The position numbers were made by a program, and so were the translations under genes. From Pantoea rwandensis (GTDB lineage Bacteria > Pseudomonadota > Gammaproteobacteria > Enterobacterales > Enterobacteriaceae), in contig NZ_MLFR01000009.1 in assembly GCF_002095475.1 (NCBI RefSeq), positions 1 through 64,000 of the forward strand: DNA of 64,000 nucleotides. The letters are read 5' to 3'. Below, in pieces: positions 17,578 through 25,235 of the stretch. Position 1 is the stretch's first letter. Every line of letters starts with the position of its first letter. The notes below the pieces were generated by a model, which was not told where the DNA came from, ran no database searches, and saw nothing but the letters and a program-made list of their open reading frames with translations.

Positions 17578-18606
17578 TCAGCGCGCTTCAATTTCCGGTA
17601 TCGCGGACATACCTACGCGGAGTTGGGCGACGTCTGGCTGATTGGCATCCAGCACGATTTTCACCGGTAGACGCTGGACCACTTTGGTGTAATTCCCGGT
17701 GGCATTGTCCGGAGAAATGGCTGAAAAAGTCGCTCCAGTGGCTGGTGCAATGCTATCAACACGACCGGTAAAGGTCTTGCCGGGCAACGCATCCACTCTT
17801 ACCACCGCTTTCTGCCCTGGCTGAACATCCGCCAGTTGTGTCTCAAGATAATTGGCCGTGATATAGGTCTGCTGCAATGGCACTACCGCCAGTAAACGTG
17901 TACCCGCGCTGACATAGGCACCCAGGCGCACCGAACGTTGTCCGACCATGCCATCCACGGGCGCAACAATGCGCGTATAAGACAGGTTCAGTTTGGCCTG
18001 ATCCACACTGGCTTGTGCTGCGGTCACATCGGCTTCTGCCTGACGCACTGCCGCCTGCAACACACCTACCTGCTTCATCGCTGCCGCCACTGCCGCTTCA
18101 CTCTGACGCACTGCCGCAGAGGCTGAGCGCTGGGTTGAACTCGCTTTCTGCTGTTCATCGGCGGCAATGGTGCCACTTTTATACAGTTGGTTGTAACGCG
18201 CCGCGCTCTGACCTGCGTATTGTGCCGAAGCCTGGCTGGCCGCGAGGGTCGCCTTCGCTTCATCAATGGTGGATTGCTGCTGTTCCAATTGGGCCACACT
18301 GCTCAACCGTTTGGCATCACTCACTTGCAGATTCGCCAGTGCGGTTTCCAGCGCGACACGGTAATCGCGGTCATCCAGCGTGGCCAGCAGTTCGCCGGCT
18401 TTTACACGCTGGTTATCTTGCACATTGACACTGGCCACATAGCCGGAGACTTTCGGGGCGACCAAAGTATAGTCCGCGTTGACATAGGCATCATCCGTGC
18501 GATGGTCATTGCCGGTCATTGATGACCAAACAAAAAAGGCCATTGCCAGCAACACGATTAATAGGGCGCTCAGCAGCACCGTTCTTTTAAGAGCAAAAGC
18601 TTGCAT
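17578..18606 (-). CDS. HlyD/EmrA-family periplasmic adaptor of an efflux pump
   Basis: A 342-residue membrane fusion protein. The single N-terminal membrane anchor is residues 9-30 (RTVLLSALLIVLLAMAFFVW). A barrel-sandwich lipoyl half-motif follows (TDDAYVNADYTLVAPKVSGY), then a long Ala/Gln/Ser-rich coiled coil (about residues 80-190), the second lipoyl half (LSYTRIVAPVDGMVGQRSVRLGAYVSAG), and a beta-barrel. It bridges the inner-membrane MFS pump to an outer-membrane channel. I used ATG 18604-18606, five bases after the transporter stop; an upstream ATG would run into that gene. Co-transcribed with the EmrB-like transporter and probably controlled by the IclR regulator. Confidence 0.87.
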   Translation of the reverse strand: MQAFALKRTVLLSALLIVLLAMAFFVWSSMTGNDHRTDDAYVNADYTLVAPKVSGYVASVNVQDNQRVKAGELLATLDDRDYRVALETALANLQVSDAKRLSSVAQLEQQQSTIDEAKATLAASQASAQYAGQSAARYNQLYKSGTIAADEQQKASSTQRSASAAVRQSEAAVAAAMKQVGVLQAAVRQAEADVTAAQASVDQAKLNLSYTRIVAPVDGMVGQRSVRLGAYVSAGTRLLAVVPLQQTYITANYLETQLADVQPGQKAVVRVDALPGKTFTGRVDSIAPATGATFSAISPDNATGNYTKVVQRLPVKIVLDANQPDVAQLRVGMSAIPEIEAR

Positions 18607-18611
18607 ATCAA

Positions 18612-20213
18612 TTATCTCGATGTCGTCGTAACAGGTTGAATCAGGGTTTGTGGCGGCCAAACACGTTTCGGCAGCCAGGCCGTCAGCAAAAGCAGTAGGG
18701 CGGCGAAAGCGATCAGCATCTGATAGCAATCACTCAAGCTCAGCACCATCGCCTGATGTTTCAGTAAGGTGGCGAAACCGCTGAGATTTTCCGCGCTGCT
18801 GGCACTGCCGTCAGGCAATAAAGGGAAACTGCTGCTGGATTGTGCGCTGCTGGGGGCGGTCATCAGCCATGGGCGGCTGGCGGCACTCCCCACCAGAATA
18901 TTGGAGTGGAACTGTTCGCGGTGGCTGATAAACCACCCCACCAAGGTGCTGGCGGCAATACTGGAAAATCCGCGAACCGTGTTAAACATCGCTGAGGCGA
19001 AGGGGCCTTCGGGGGGCGCCACCACGCTGGTGGCACTCATCAACACCGGCAAAATCACCATCGGCTGACCAAACGCCTGCAAAATCTGGATCAGCCAGAA
19101 GTTTTGCCGTGCCCAATCAGTGGTGATCTGCATCCCCATCAAGCACGAGATGACCAGTAGCATCACGCCTGCGGTCAACATCCAGCGGCAATCTATCCAG
19201 CGAAGATTCAGCAGCGCAGCGACCAGCGGGGCGATCAATAATTGCGGCAAGCCGATGGTCAAGGCCAGCGGCGCAAATTGCAACGTGCGGAATCCCTCAA
19301 CCTGACCGAGGTACGCGGACGGCAGCGCCGAGCCGGACAGGGCCAGAATCAATACGCCCGCCAGTGCCAGTAAACCGTGTGTCAAATTATGCCGACGCAG
19401 CATCTGTAATTTGAACAGCGGCAACGGGTGAAACCATTCATTAATAAAGAACACAGTCAGCAATGCGAGAGCACTGAATAATAGCGCGGCAAACAGCGGT
19501 GAGCTGAGCCAGTCAAGGCGTTCACCTTGCGTCAGCGCCAGAATCATCAGCGCCATACCAGAGCAACCGGTCAACATGCCAAACAGGTCAATTTGCTTAA
19601 AGCGTTCGAAGCGCAGGGGATCTTGTGGCAGGCCCCAGCCAATCAGCAGCATAGCGATCAGCATGGCGGGGATAACTTGCCAAAATACAAACATCCAACT
19701 GACTTCATCGGTCCAGAATGCGGCCAGTGTCGCGGCAAGATTGGGACCAAAAGTGGCGGTCAGCGCGTAGGCACCTAAGCCATATAGTTTGATCGGCGGT
19801 GGTAGAAAACGCAGGGCGACCGTCATCAGCAGCGGCGGTAAAGCGCCACCGAACAGGCCCTGAATCACCCGCAGCGCAATAAACAGTGGCGCATTGGGTA
19901 ACAGCGGCAGCAACAGGCCGCTCAGCATAAAACCGGCCGAAACCGCGAGGGCAAAGCGGCGCAGAGAAAAGGTCACGGCAAACCAAGGCGCGATCATCAT
20001 GGCGGCCACTTCCGCGGCTTGATAGGCGGAAATGATCCAACTGCCCTGATCGTAGCTGATGCCGATGGCGGCACGAATATCCGCTAGCGCGATATCGGTT
20101 ACGCGGTCATTTAATCCGGAGGTGAGCGCAGCAATCAGCACGCCAACCAACCCCAGCGCGAGGCGCAGAGTAAACGGATGGGGTGCCGGAGCCGCAACTG
20201 GCTGGGCGTTCAT
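18612..20213 (-). CDS. EmrB/QacA (DHA2) family MFS drug-efflux transporter
   Basis: A 533-residue, 14-helix major facilitator. Typical features: DRVTDIALADIRAAIGISYDQGSWI (motif D1-like helix 1), FSLRRFALAVSAGF (motif A region), RVIQGLFGGALPPLLMTVALRF (motif B) and GAYALTATFGPNLAATLAAFWTDEVSWMFVFW (antiporter motif C region). It probably expels amphipathic drugs or aromatic compounds through the adaptor encoded five bases downstream. The operon diverges from an IclR-family gene with two palindromic operators between, so induction by an aromatic or other small effector is likely. The substrate cannot be told. Confidence 0.88.
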   Translation of the reverse strand: MNAQPVAAPAPHPFTLRLALGLVGVLIAALTSGLNDRVTDIALADIRAAIGISYDQGSWIISAYQAAEVAAMMIAPWFAVTFSLRRFALAVSAGFMLSGLLLPLLPNAPLFIALRVIQGLFGGALPPLLMTVALRFLPPPIKLYGLGAYALTATFGPNLAATLAAFWTDEVSWMFVFWQVIPAMLIAMLLIGWGLPQDPLRFERFKQIDLFGMLTGCSGMALMILALTQGERLDWLSSPLFAALLFSALALLTVFFINEWFHPLPLFKLQMLRRHNLTHGLLALAGVLILALSGSALPSAYLGQVEGFRTLQFAPLALTIGLPQLLIAPLVAALLNLRWIDCRWMLTAGVMLLVISCLMGMQITTDWARQNFWLIQILQAFGQPMVILPVLMSATSVVAPPEGPFASAMFNTVRGFSSIAASTLVGWFISHREQFHSNILVGSAASRPWLMTAPSSAQSSSSFPLLPDGSASSAENLSGFATLLKHQAMVLSLSDCYQMLIAFAALLLLLTAWLPKRVWPPQTLIQPVTTTSR

Positions 20214-20243
20214 AGCAGGCTTCTCGTTTTAATATTGATGCAG

Positions 20244-20262
20244 TGTATTGCGATGTGATACA
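20244..20262. promoter_or_regulatory. IclR-type operator, copy 1
   Basis: TGTATTGCGATGTGATACA, a 19-bp imperfect palindrome (TGTAT...ATACA), starting 31 bp upstream of the efflux operon start codon. It is repeated almost exactly 44 bp to the right. Confidence 0.75.
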
Positions 20263-20287
20263 TGTCGCATCTTACATCTCGGTATGA

Positions 20288-20306
20288 TGTATTGCAATGT
20301 GATACA
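20288..20306. promoter_or_regulatory. IclR-type operator, copy 2
   Basis: TGTATTGCAATGTGATACA, differing from copy 1 at one base. The centre-to-centre distance of 44 bp is close to four helical turns, so two dimers would bind the same face and form a tetramer, as IclR regulators do. It lies 57 bp before the regulator start, so autoregulation is likely. Confidence 0.75.
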
Positions 20307-20363
20307 GGGTGCAAAAGTGCTGTCATTCGCGCTAAAGTAGGGCAGGCCAAAAAGGAACGCACA

Positions 20364-21149
20364 ATGGTTGAACTTCCCTCAAGCCGTGAGGATGAAAAAG
20401 CGGGTGGCATCCAAGTCATCGCGCGTGCGGCAAAAATTCTGAATGCACTGGGTGAACATCCGGGTGGTATGAGTTTGGGTGAAATTGCCCAAGTGGTGGA
20501 TTTGCCTCGTTCAACCGTGCAGCGCATTATCGCCGCGCTGGACAGCGCTCAACTGGTGCGCAGCACTGGCGCAGGCGGTTTACGGCTCGGCCCGGCACTG
20601 CTGAAGTTGATCTCAAGCGTGCACAGTGATGTGGTTGAGATCGTGCGTCCTTTCCTTGAACAACTCTCTGTAGATATCAATGAGACGGTCTCTCTGGCGC
20701 GCGCCAGTGGGACACAATTAGCGATTGTGCATTACGTGGTGGCGTCGCGTGAATTACGCGTTGTGCCGCGCATTGGGTTGAATCTACCGCTTTACAGTAC
20801 GTCGGGCGGCCGCGCACTGTTGGCGCTGGAAAGTGATGATGATGTGCGAGTGATGGTGGGTGAAGCTTATAAAGAGCTGACCGAAATGACGGTGAAAACG
20901 CTGCCGCAGCTGCTAGAGCTGATTGCTGAAGTGCGCGTCAGCGGTCTGGCTATTGATCGCGGTGAAACCCTGGAAGGTATTTCCACCATGGCGGTGGCGA
21001 TCGACACCTTGTTTGGTCGATTCTCTATTTCGCTGTTGGTGCCGACCGCGCGTTTCCATAAACAGGAAGCGCACTATCGTGAGGAAATCTTGAAGTGCAA
21101 AGAGGCGCTGATTCGCGAAATTGGCAAAATGACCGCTGTGGAAGGATAA
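20364..21149 (+). CDS. IclR-family transcriptional regulator
   Basis: A 261-residue regulator. An N-terminal winged helix-turn-helix spans about residues 14-75 (VIARAAKILNALGEHPGGMSL, EIAQVVDLPRSTVQRIIAALD), and the C-terminal effector-binding domain covers about 90-255 (INETVSLARASGTQLAIVHYV, LYSTSGGRALLAL, GLAIDRGETLEGISTMAV). I chose ATG 20364 with AAGGAA ten bases upstream; an earlier in-frame ATG overlaps operator 1 and adds 34 unconserved residues. Divergent from the efflux operon and upstream of the stress-protein gene by seven bases, so it probably heads a small operon with the next two genes. Confidence 0.88.
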   Translation: MVELPSSREDEKAGGIQVIARAAKILNALGEHPGGMSLGEIAQVVDLPRSTVQRIIAALDSAQLVRSTGAGGLRLGPALLKLISSVHSDVVEIVRPFLEQLSVDINETVSLARASGTQLAIVHYVVASRELRVVPRIGLNLPLYSTSGGRALLALESDDDVRVMVGEAYKELTEMTVKTLPQLLELIAEVRVSGLAIDRGETLEGISTMAVAIDTLFGRFSISLLVPTARFHKQEAHYREEILKCKEALIREIGKMTAVEG

Positions 21150-21156
21150 CCAACTG

Positions 21157-21609
21157 ATGAAAACCCTGCTGATGGCCATTGATAACTCTCCGGTGGCAGA
21201 AAAAGTGATCGCATTAACGATTGAACAAGCATTAGCACAACAGGCACAGGTGACGGTATTGTGCTGTGTCGACCCGGCCTATTCATCCTGCAATCAACCG
21301 ATCGAAATTGATGCGGGAGAAGATCCTGACGATTTCGTGGCCGCTAAAGATGAGCAAAATACGGCTGAAATGGTAGTGCGCCATGCGCTGGCGCCCATTT
21401 TACGTGCTGGCGTCACGGCGAGAGGTTTGATTCTCGCCGGTGAAGCTGCGGAAACCATCGTGGCGCAGTCTAATGTGCTCAAAGCCAGCATGATAATCAT
21501 GGGGCGCCGCCACCTGTCGCCTTTTAATCGGCTGCTGAAAGGCTCGGTCAGCGCAGCAGTGATTGAGCGCGCCAACTGCCCTGTATTGATTGACGTTCGC
21601 AAGGATTAA
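21157..21609 (+). CDS. universal stress protein UspA family
   Basis: A 150-residue cytosolic UspA-fold protein. It opens MKTLLMAIDNSPVAEKVIAL, with the usual Asp near residue 9, and ends with MIIMGRRHLSPFNRLLKGSV followed by ANCPVLIDV. The classical ATP-binding G-x2-G-x9-G-S motif is degenerate here (GRRH...KGSV), so nucleotide binding is doubtful. An unusual Cys pair occurs in VLCCVDPAYSSCNQP. It starts seven bases after the IclR gene and is followed nine bases later by a membrane-protein gene, indicating one transcript. Role not known; the context suggests a stress response linked to the IclR effector. Confidence 0.87.
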   Translation: MKTLLMAIDNSPVAEKVIALTIEQALAQQAQVTVLCCVDPAYSSCNQPIEIDAGEDPDDFVAAKDEQNTAEMVVRHALAPILRAGVTARGLILAGEAAETIVAQSNVLKASMIIMGRRHLSPFNRLLKGSVSAAVIERANCPVLIDVRKD

Positions 21610-21618
21610 TAACGCTCC

Positions 21619-22422
21619 ATGCTCTCGCTTTTCCCTATTACGCTAGCGGCCTTTGTGCTGCTGGCGATCATCATTATTGTGCTGGTCCGGACTACGTCAT
21701 TGCGCTTATGGCAGGGCGTTATTCTCTTTCTGTTGCCGTTAGTGTTGGCCAACTTTCTGTGGTTCAGCTGGCTGCACCCTCGCCAGGAGCGACAAGCGCT
21801 GGCGCAGGAAGTCACGACCCAGTTGAGTCTCGCACCGGGTTACCGCCTGTTGAAAATTCAAGAGCCGGCCCTGTGGCAACTCCTCAATCGTGAATTGCTC
21901 CACAAGCGCATGGAAGGTGTGCCCGCTGACCAGGCCTTGGGGGAAATGCGGGGTTGGTTGATGGATTTAGTCAACCAACGTATGGCGCGTGCCGATGATG
22001 AGACGCTGGTGAATTATCTGCGTGTTTCCGTTGAGGAAATGCAGGCATTGAAGCAGCCTGAACCCCAGCGCTGTTTCCGCTTCCTCTATCCTCAGGTTAA
22101 TGGCGGCATTAACTTGCAACAGGTGCTGTCGCCTGAACTTTACCAGCGCGATGCGCAGGCGCTTGATCAGTTGTTACAACAAAGCACCGGCAACGATGTG
22201 CCGATCGATCAGGCTCTGGCACAGCGCGATTTGCAAAGTATTGTCGAAAAGCTCTACGGCAAATGGGGGGACAAGCTGCAGCAACTCAACATGCCAGCGG
22301 ATACCGCCGTGGATCGCAGTGCGATGTGCGCCATGTCTATTGACCTCTACAGCGGTATTCTCGCATTGCCTGCCAAACAAGCGGCCAATCTTTTACGTAA
22401 GATGGTCAGCTTAACCGGCTAG
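21619..22422 (+). CDS. uncharacterised inner-membrane protein
   Basis: A 267-residue protein I do not recognise. Two hydrophobic segments occupy about residues 5-23 and 31-50 (LFPITLAAFVLLAIIIIVLV; LWQGVILFLLPLVLANFLWF). The remainder is a soluble, helix-rich domain with many Leu/Gln (LLKIQEPALWQLLNRELLHKRMEG, VNQRMARADDETLVNYLRVS). Only the N-terminus is anchored, so the C-terminal domain is probably cytoplasmic or periplasmic depending on topology. It overlaps nothing but follows the usp gene closely and ends at the CCGGCTAGCCGG palindrome. Probably the last gene of the iclR-usp transcript. Confidence 0.75.
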   Translation: MLSLFPITLAAFVLLAIIIIVLVRTTSLRLWQGVILFLLPLVLANFLWFSWLHPRQERQALAQEVTTQLSLAPGYRLLKIQEPALWQLLNRELLHKRMEGVPADQALGEMRGWLMDLVNQRMARADDETLVNYLRVSVEEMQALKQPEPQRCFRFLYPQVNGGINLQQVLSPELYQRDAQALDQLLQQSTGNDVPIDQALAQRDLQSIVEKLYGKWGDKLQQLNMPADTAVDRSAMCAMSIDLYSGILALPAKQAANLLRKMVSLTG

Positions 22423-22427
22423 CCGGC

Positions 22428-22452
22428 AAAAAAAAGCCCGCTCAGCGCGGGC
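22428..22452 (-). terminator. strong minus-strand intrinsic terminator without an annotated gene
   Basis: Stem GCCCGC / GCGGGC with a five-base loop; on the minus strand it is followed by eight T (A run at 22428-22435). On the plus strand no T tract follows. The only genes nearby are on the plus strand, so something on the minus strand between here and about 22.6 kb must be transcribed for this to have a job. Confidence 0.75.
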
Positions 22453-22570
22453 ACAAAGGTCACTATCAGTTTTTTTCTTCTGGGTATCACCTGGTGTGGT
22501 GCAGACATCGTTTCGTCTGAATGAATCATCTCATTACCACTTAGATAAGAAAAACCGTTTGGTTTTATCA
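22428..22570 (-). ncRNA. candidate small RNA (minus strand)
   Basis: Inferred from the orphan terminator. The minus-strand sequence upstream contains the stem-loops CAGAC...GTCTG (about 22500-22520) and CACC-ACACCA-GGTG, then an A-rich single-stranded AGAAGAAAAAAACTG before the terminal hairpin and T8 tail, an organisation typical of Hfq-dependent small RNAs. A weak promoter (TTGATA...TTATCT at about 17-bp spacing) can be drawn near 22551-22579. I do not recognise it as a known E. coli small RNA. The 5' end is a guess. Confidence 0.3.
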
Positions 22571-22674
22571 ATTTGATTGGTAAAAACTTTGCATGTTTGC
22601 GTATTTCGCGCCTGTTTCCTATAGATGCGCATGATGCTGCCTTTTAGACTGCAGCATCTAATGAGGACACCCTA

Positions 22675-22956
22675 ATGAAGAAAATGCTTATTAGCGCAAT
22701 AGCGCTTTTTATGCTGGCCGGTTGTGGCGTCAGCAAACCCGGCGGATTTGAACGTGTTGATGAAGATACCAGCTCAAATACCGTGCAGTATCGCTATGAT
22801 CCGCAGAAGTTGAATAAAGATGCGATGGAAATTGATTTGGCGAGTTATTGTAATCAGCGTGGATTTGATAAAGTGGAATCGCTCCCGGCCCAGGACAGCC
22901 ATTTGCCAGGATTAAAGAAAGCCTGGTACCAATGTAATTATGCAGTGAAAAGCTAA
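22675..22956 (+). CDS. small lipoprotein, unknown function
   Basis: A 93-residue secreted lipoprotein. The signal peptide MKKMLISAIALFMLAG ends in the lipobox LAGC with acylated Cys17; residue +2 is Gly, which gives no inner-membrane retention signal, so outer-membrane sorting is expected. The mature part is short and hydrophilic with two further Cys (SYCNQRGFDK and WYQCNY) that could form a disulfide. ATG preceded by GAGGACAC. A perfect terminator follows at once, so the gene is monocistronic. I do not recognise the family. Confidence 0.8.
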   Translation: MKKMLISAIALFMLAGCGVSKPGGFERVDEDTSSNTVQYRYDPQKLNKDAMEIDLASYCNQRGFDKVESLPAQDSHLPGLKKAWYQCNYAVKS

Positions 22957-22963
22957 AAAAATA

Positions 22964-22990
22964 GGGCGGGATAATTTCCCGCCCTTTTTA
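22964..22990 (+). terminator. intrinsic terminator of the lipoprotein gene
   Basis: GGGCGGG-ATAATTT-CCCGCCC followed by TTTTTATTT. The A run before the stem (AAAAAAATA) allows it to end the converging minus-strand gene too. Confidence 0.9.
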
Positions 22991-23023
22991 TTTCTTATTA
23001 TTTGCTGTGTGTGCTTTGCCCAA

Positions 23024-23173
23024 TTACCAGTGACGTCCGTGGTAGCCGCGGTCGTGATGCCAGCCGCCACCGTGGCCCCAGCCGGGGCCGCGTCCATATC
23101 CATCATGAACAATACAGCCACTCAACATGGTCATGATGGCAACAACCGAAGCAACCTTAATTAACTTATTCAT
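23024..23173 (-). CDS. very small Gly/His/Trp-rich lipoprotein
   Basis: A 49-residue protein. Signal peptide MNKLIKVASVVAIMTMLSGC with lipobox LSGC and Cys20; the mature 30 residues are IVHDGYGRGPGWGHGGGW followed by HHDRGYHGRHW, almost all Gly, His, Arg, Trp and Tyr. The start at 23171-23173 has GAGGAGGACT eight bases upstream, an excellent ribosome site, which with the lipobox makes it very likely real despite its size. The His-rich body might bind metal (inference). Monocistronic and convergent with the preceding lipoprotein gene. The stretch 23174-23456 to its right holds nothing I recognise beyond its promoter. Confidence 0.72.
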   Translation of the reverse strand: MNKLIKVASVVAIMTMLSGCIVHDGYGRGPGWGHGGGWHHDRGYHGRHW

Positions 23174-23456
23174 GGAGAGTCCTCCTCTTTTCCAATGAAC
23201 TCAGATTACTGTGGAAAAGTGGAGTGAAGATGCAGTGAATGTAGAGTTATTTCTGGATCTATTACCAGATATGTCAATTAAAGGCTAAAAAATTCAGGAG
23301 GGAAAATAAACCAATCGGATAAAGCTGAATGCCTGTTGATAATACCGCGAATAATCTGAAATGCAATGTTAAATAACAGTCATTCTCAATAAGAGTCTAT
23401 TTATGCAGAAACCGTGGAGAAAGTGGATGCCGCTTTTCCCACGGCATCCAACAGAC

Positions 23457-24674
23457 TTAATTATGCAGCAAAGGCTCGCTGACGTTTTGACGATTTGGCA
23501 GACGAATGCTGAGTGACAGCACCAGAGAAATCACCAGCAACGTCATTATCAGACTGAAGGTGACGGTAAACCCGCCGAATACTGAAGCCACCAACGAACC
23601 CATGACGCTGCCAATGCCGAAACCCAGGTAAATCAGGCCATAATTTTTAGTGAGATTGTTGAGCCCAAAGAAGTCACTCACCAGTGAAGGGAACACGGTG
23701 ATCGTGCCGCCGAAGCTGAAGGCGACGCAGGCCAGCGACAGGAAGAAGGAGGTTTCATTCATCCGGGTGAACAACAAAATGCTCATCCCGACCAGCGAGA
23801 CGACCTGTGCCAGTGAAATCACGCGAATGCGCGCCATCTTATCTGACAGCACGCCCAGAATCAGACGACCACTGAGGTTTGCAATCGCAATGATGGTAAC
23901 GGCGTTCGCGGCGGTTTGCGTTGACAGATGCACCATGCCTTCGCCGATATCCTTTGCCACTCCAATCACATACAAACCACTCATACAGGCGGTAAGGAAC
24001 ATCAGCGCCAACATCCAATACTGTGGCAAACGCACCGACTGCGCCAGGGTGTAATCTTTCGCCTGTGCCTGCAAGTCGCCACCGGCTTGCTGTACTGGCG
24101 CGTCTCGCATCATCAGCGCACCCACGATGATCATCGTCATCGCCAGAACGCCCCCAGATCATAAAGGTGTTTTCCAGACCATAATTCGTCAGCAGTGCCC
24201 CACAGATAAACTTAAAGCCGAGGCTGCCCAAACCGTACGCACCAATGAACAGGCTGATATCAGCCCCTTGCGCTCCGGGAACCATTTCACGCAGTTTGAC
24301 AGCGTCATCAGATAACCCGCACCGTCTGCCAGGCCGACCAAAATCCCAGCGCTGAGGTAAAGCATCATCAGATTATCGGCGTGAGCGGTAAGCCAGAAGC
24401 CGACAGCCATTAACACGCCCGCACCCATTGTGACGTTACGGACGCCAAAACGTTCCTGCAACTTACCTGCCAATGAGGAGGCAATCGCCAACCCTAAGCT
24501 GAGCAAGCCAAAAGAGAAAGCGACCTGACTGATCGGCGCATCAAGTTTGTGCGCCAGCTGGCCATTAAACAGGCTCCAGGTGTAAACCGAACCCAGTGCA
24601 AATTGGGTGATAATGGTGCCGATAAGCGTAAGCATGCGGGTACGCTGATACTGCGCAGTGGTTGCTGTTTTCAT
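23457..24674 (-). pseudogene. yhjX: YhjX-like MFS pyruvate transporter, two frameshifts
   Basis: Conceptual 405-residue, 12-helix major facilitator of the oxalate/formate antiporter family, close to E. coli YhjX (402 aa), a pyruvate-induced pyruvate transporter. The reading frame starts at ATG 24672-24674 (GGGGAGAG upstream) with MKTATTAQYQRTRMLTLIGT and runs to KGLISA near residue 144. There one base is missing (about 24252); the next frame gives FIGAYGLGSLGFKF. At a run of five C on the plus strand (24151-24155) one extra base returns to the first frame for AMTMIIVGALMMRDAP to the end. The two changes cancel, so total length is normal. Either a decayed gene or two sequence errors. A YpdB-type operator lies upstream. 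Confidence 0.82.
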
Positions 24675-24772
24675 TTTTATCTCTCCCCTCAGGGAATGCG
24701 GAATCTGCAGCAATCATATGTGCCTCACGCGCGTGCAGGGTGGGAGAGGGCGTGAATAGCCGGGACGATGGA

Positions 24773-24803
24773 ATGAAATGCAGCGAAACGGGTATGAATA
24801 GCA
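24773..24803 (-). promoter_or_regulatory. YpdB (PyrR) direct-repeat operator
   Basis: On the plus strand ATGAAATGCA (24773-24782), an 11-bp spacer and ATGAATAGCA (24794-24803). This is the reverse complement of the motif GGCATTTCAT-N11-GGCATTTCAT to which YpdB binds upstream of yhjX in E. coli. One half matches 9 of 10 and the other about 7 of 10, with the exact spacer. It lies about 100 bp before the yhjX-like start codon. Confidence 0.75.
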
Positions 24804-24957
24804 TTGCGTGATGGGATATCAGCGCAGTGACAGATGTCATTTTAAGCGTAGCGGTTGCCATGCGTAAACATGTGTAACTAAGTATGATATCCAGGGCCAT
24901 TTCTCTGCAAGATTGCAGATTTTTGCCAGGATTAAAACTCACTCAACGGGAGGAAAT

Positions 24958-25197
24958 ATGAAAGACCGAGCATATGAATCCGCATCCAATGAGGATGAAG
25001 TTTGCTGCATCATCGGTCAGGCGGTGATCGAGTTAAGCGATGAGCATCAGCCTGTGAATAAATCCACGCTGTCGCTGAAATTACTGGCTATGGCCGATCG
25101 CGACAGAGATGATGAACGCGTCCTGCTTTATTGGATTGCCAGAAAAGCCATCAATCAACCTCACCAGCTCAATATCGGTGTTCAGGGCTGGCGATAG
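24958..25197 (+). CDS. YmgB/AriR-like small regulatory protein
   Basis: A 79-residue cytosolic protein. The central part DEVCCIIGQAVIELSDEHQP, VNKSTLSLKLLAMADRDRDD, ERVLLYWIARKAI parallels the E. coli YmgB/AriR and YcgZ group (E-x-x-AVLGQAV-x-x-L..., VN-x-x-x-I-x-x-x-L), which are connector proteins affecting biofilm and acid resistance. Start ATG 24958 has a perfect GGAGG; an upstream in-frame ATG adds 15 residues without support. Divergent from the yhjX-like gene, sharing its control region. The family call rests on a short motif, so it is moderate. Confidence 0.65.
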   Translation: MKDRAYESASNEDEVCCIIGQAVIELSDEHQPVNKSTLSLKLLAMADRDRDDERVLLYWIARKAINQPHQLNIGVQGWR

Positions 25198-25205
25198 AGG
25201 AAAAA

Positions 25206-25228
25206 AGAGCGGGCGCAATGCCCGCTCT
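25206..25228 (-). terminator. terminator of the DMT transporter gene
   Basis: Perfect nine-bp stem AGAGCGGGC-GCAAT-GCCCGCTCT; the minus-strand side is followed by TTTTTTCC, directing it to the transporter, while it may weakly serve the plus-strand gene ending at 25197. Confidence 0.85.
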
Positions 25229-25235
25229 CGCATTT

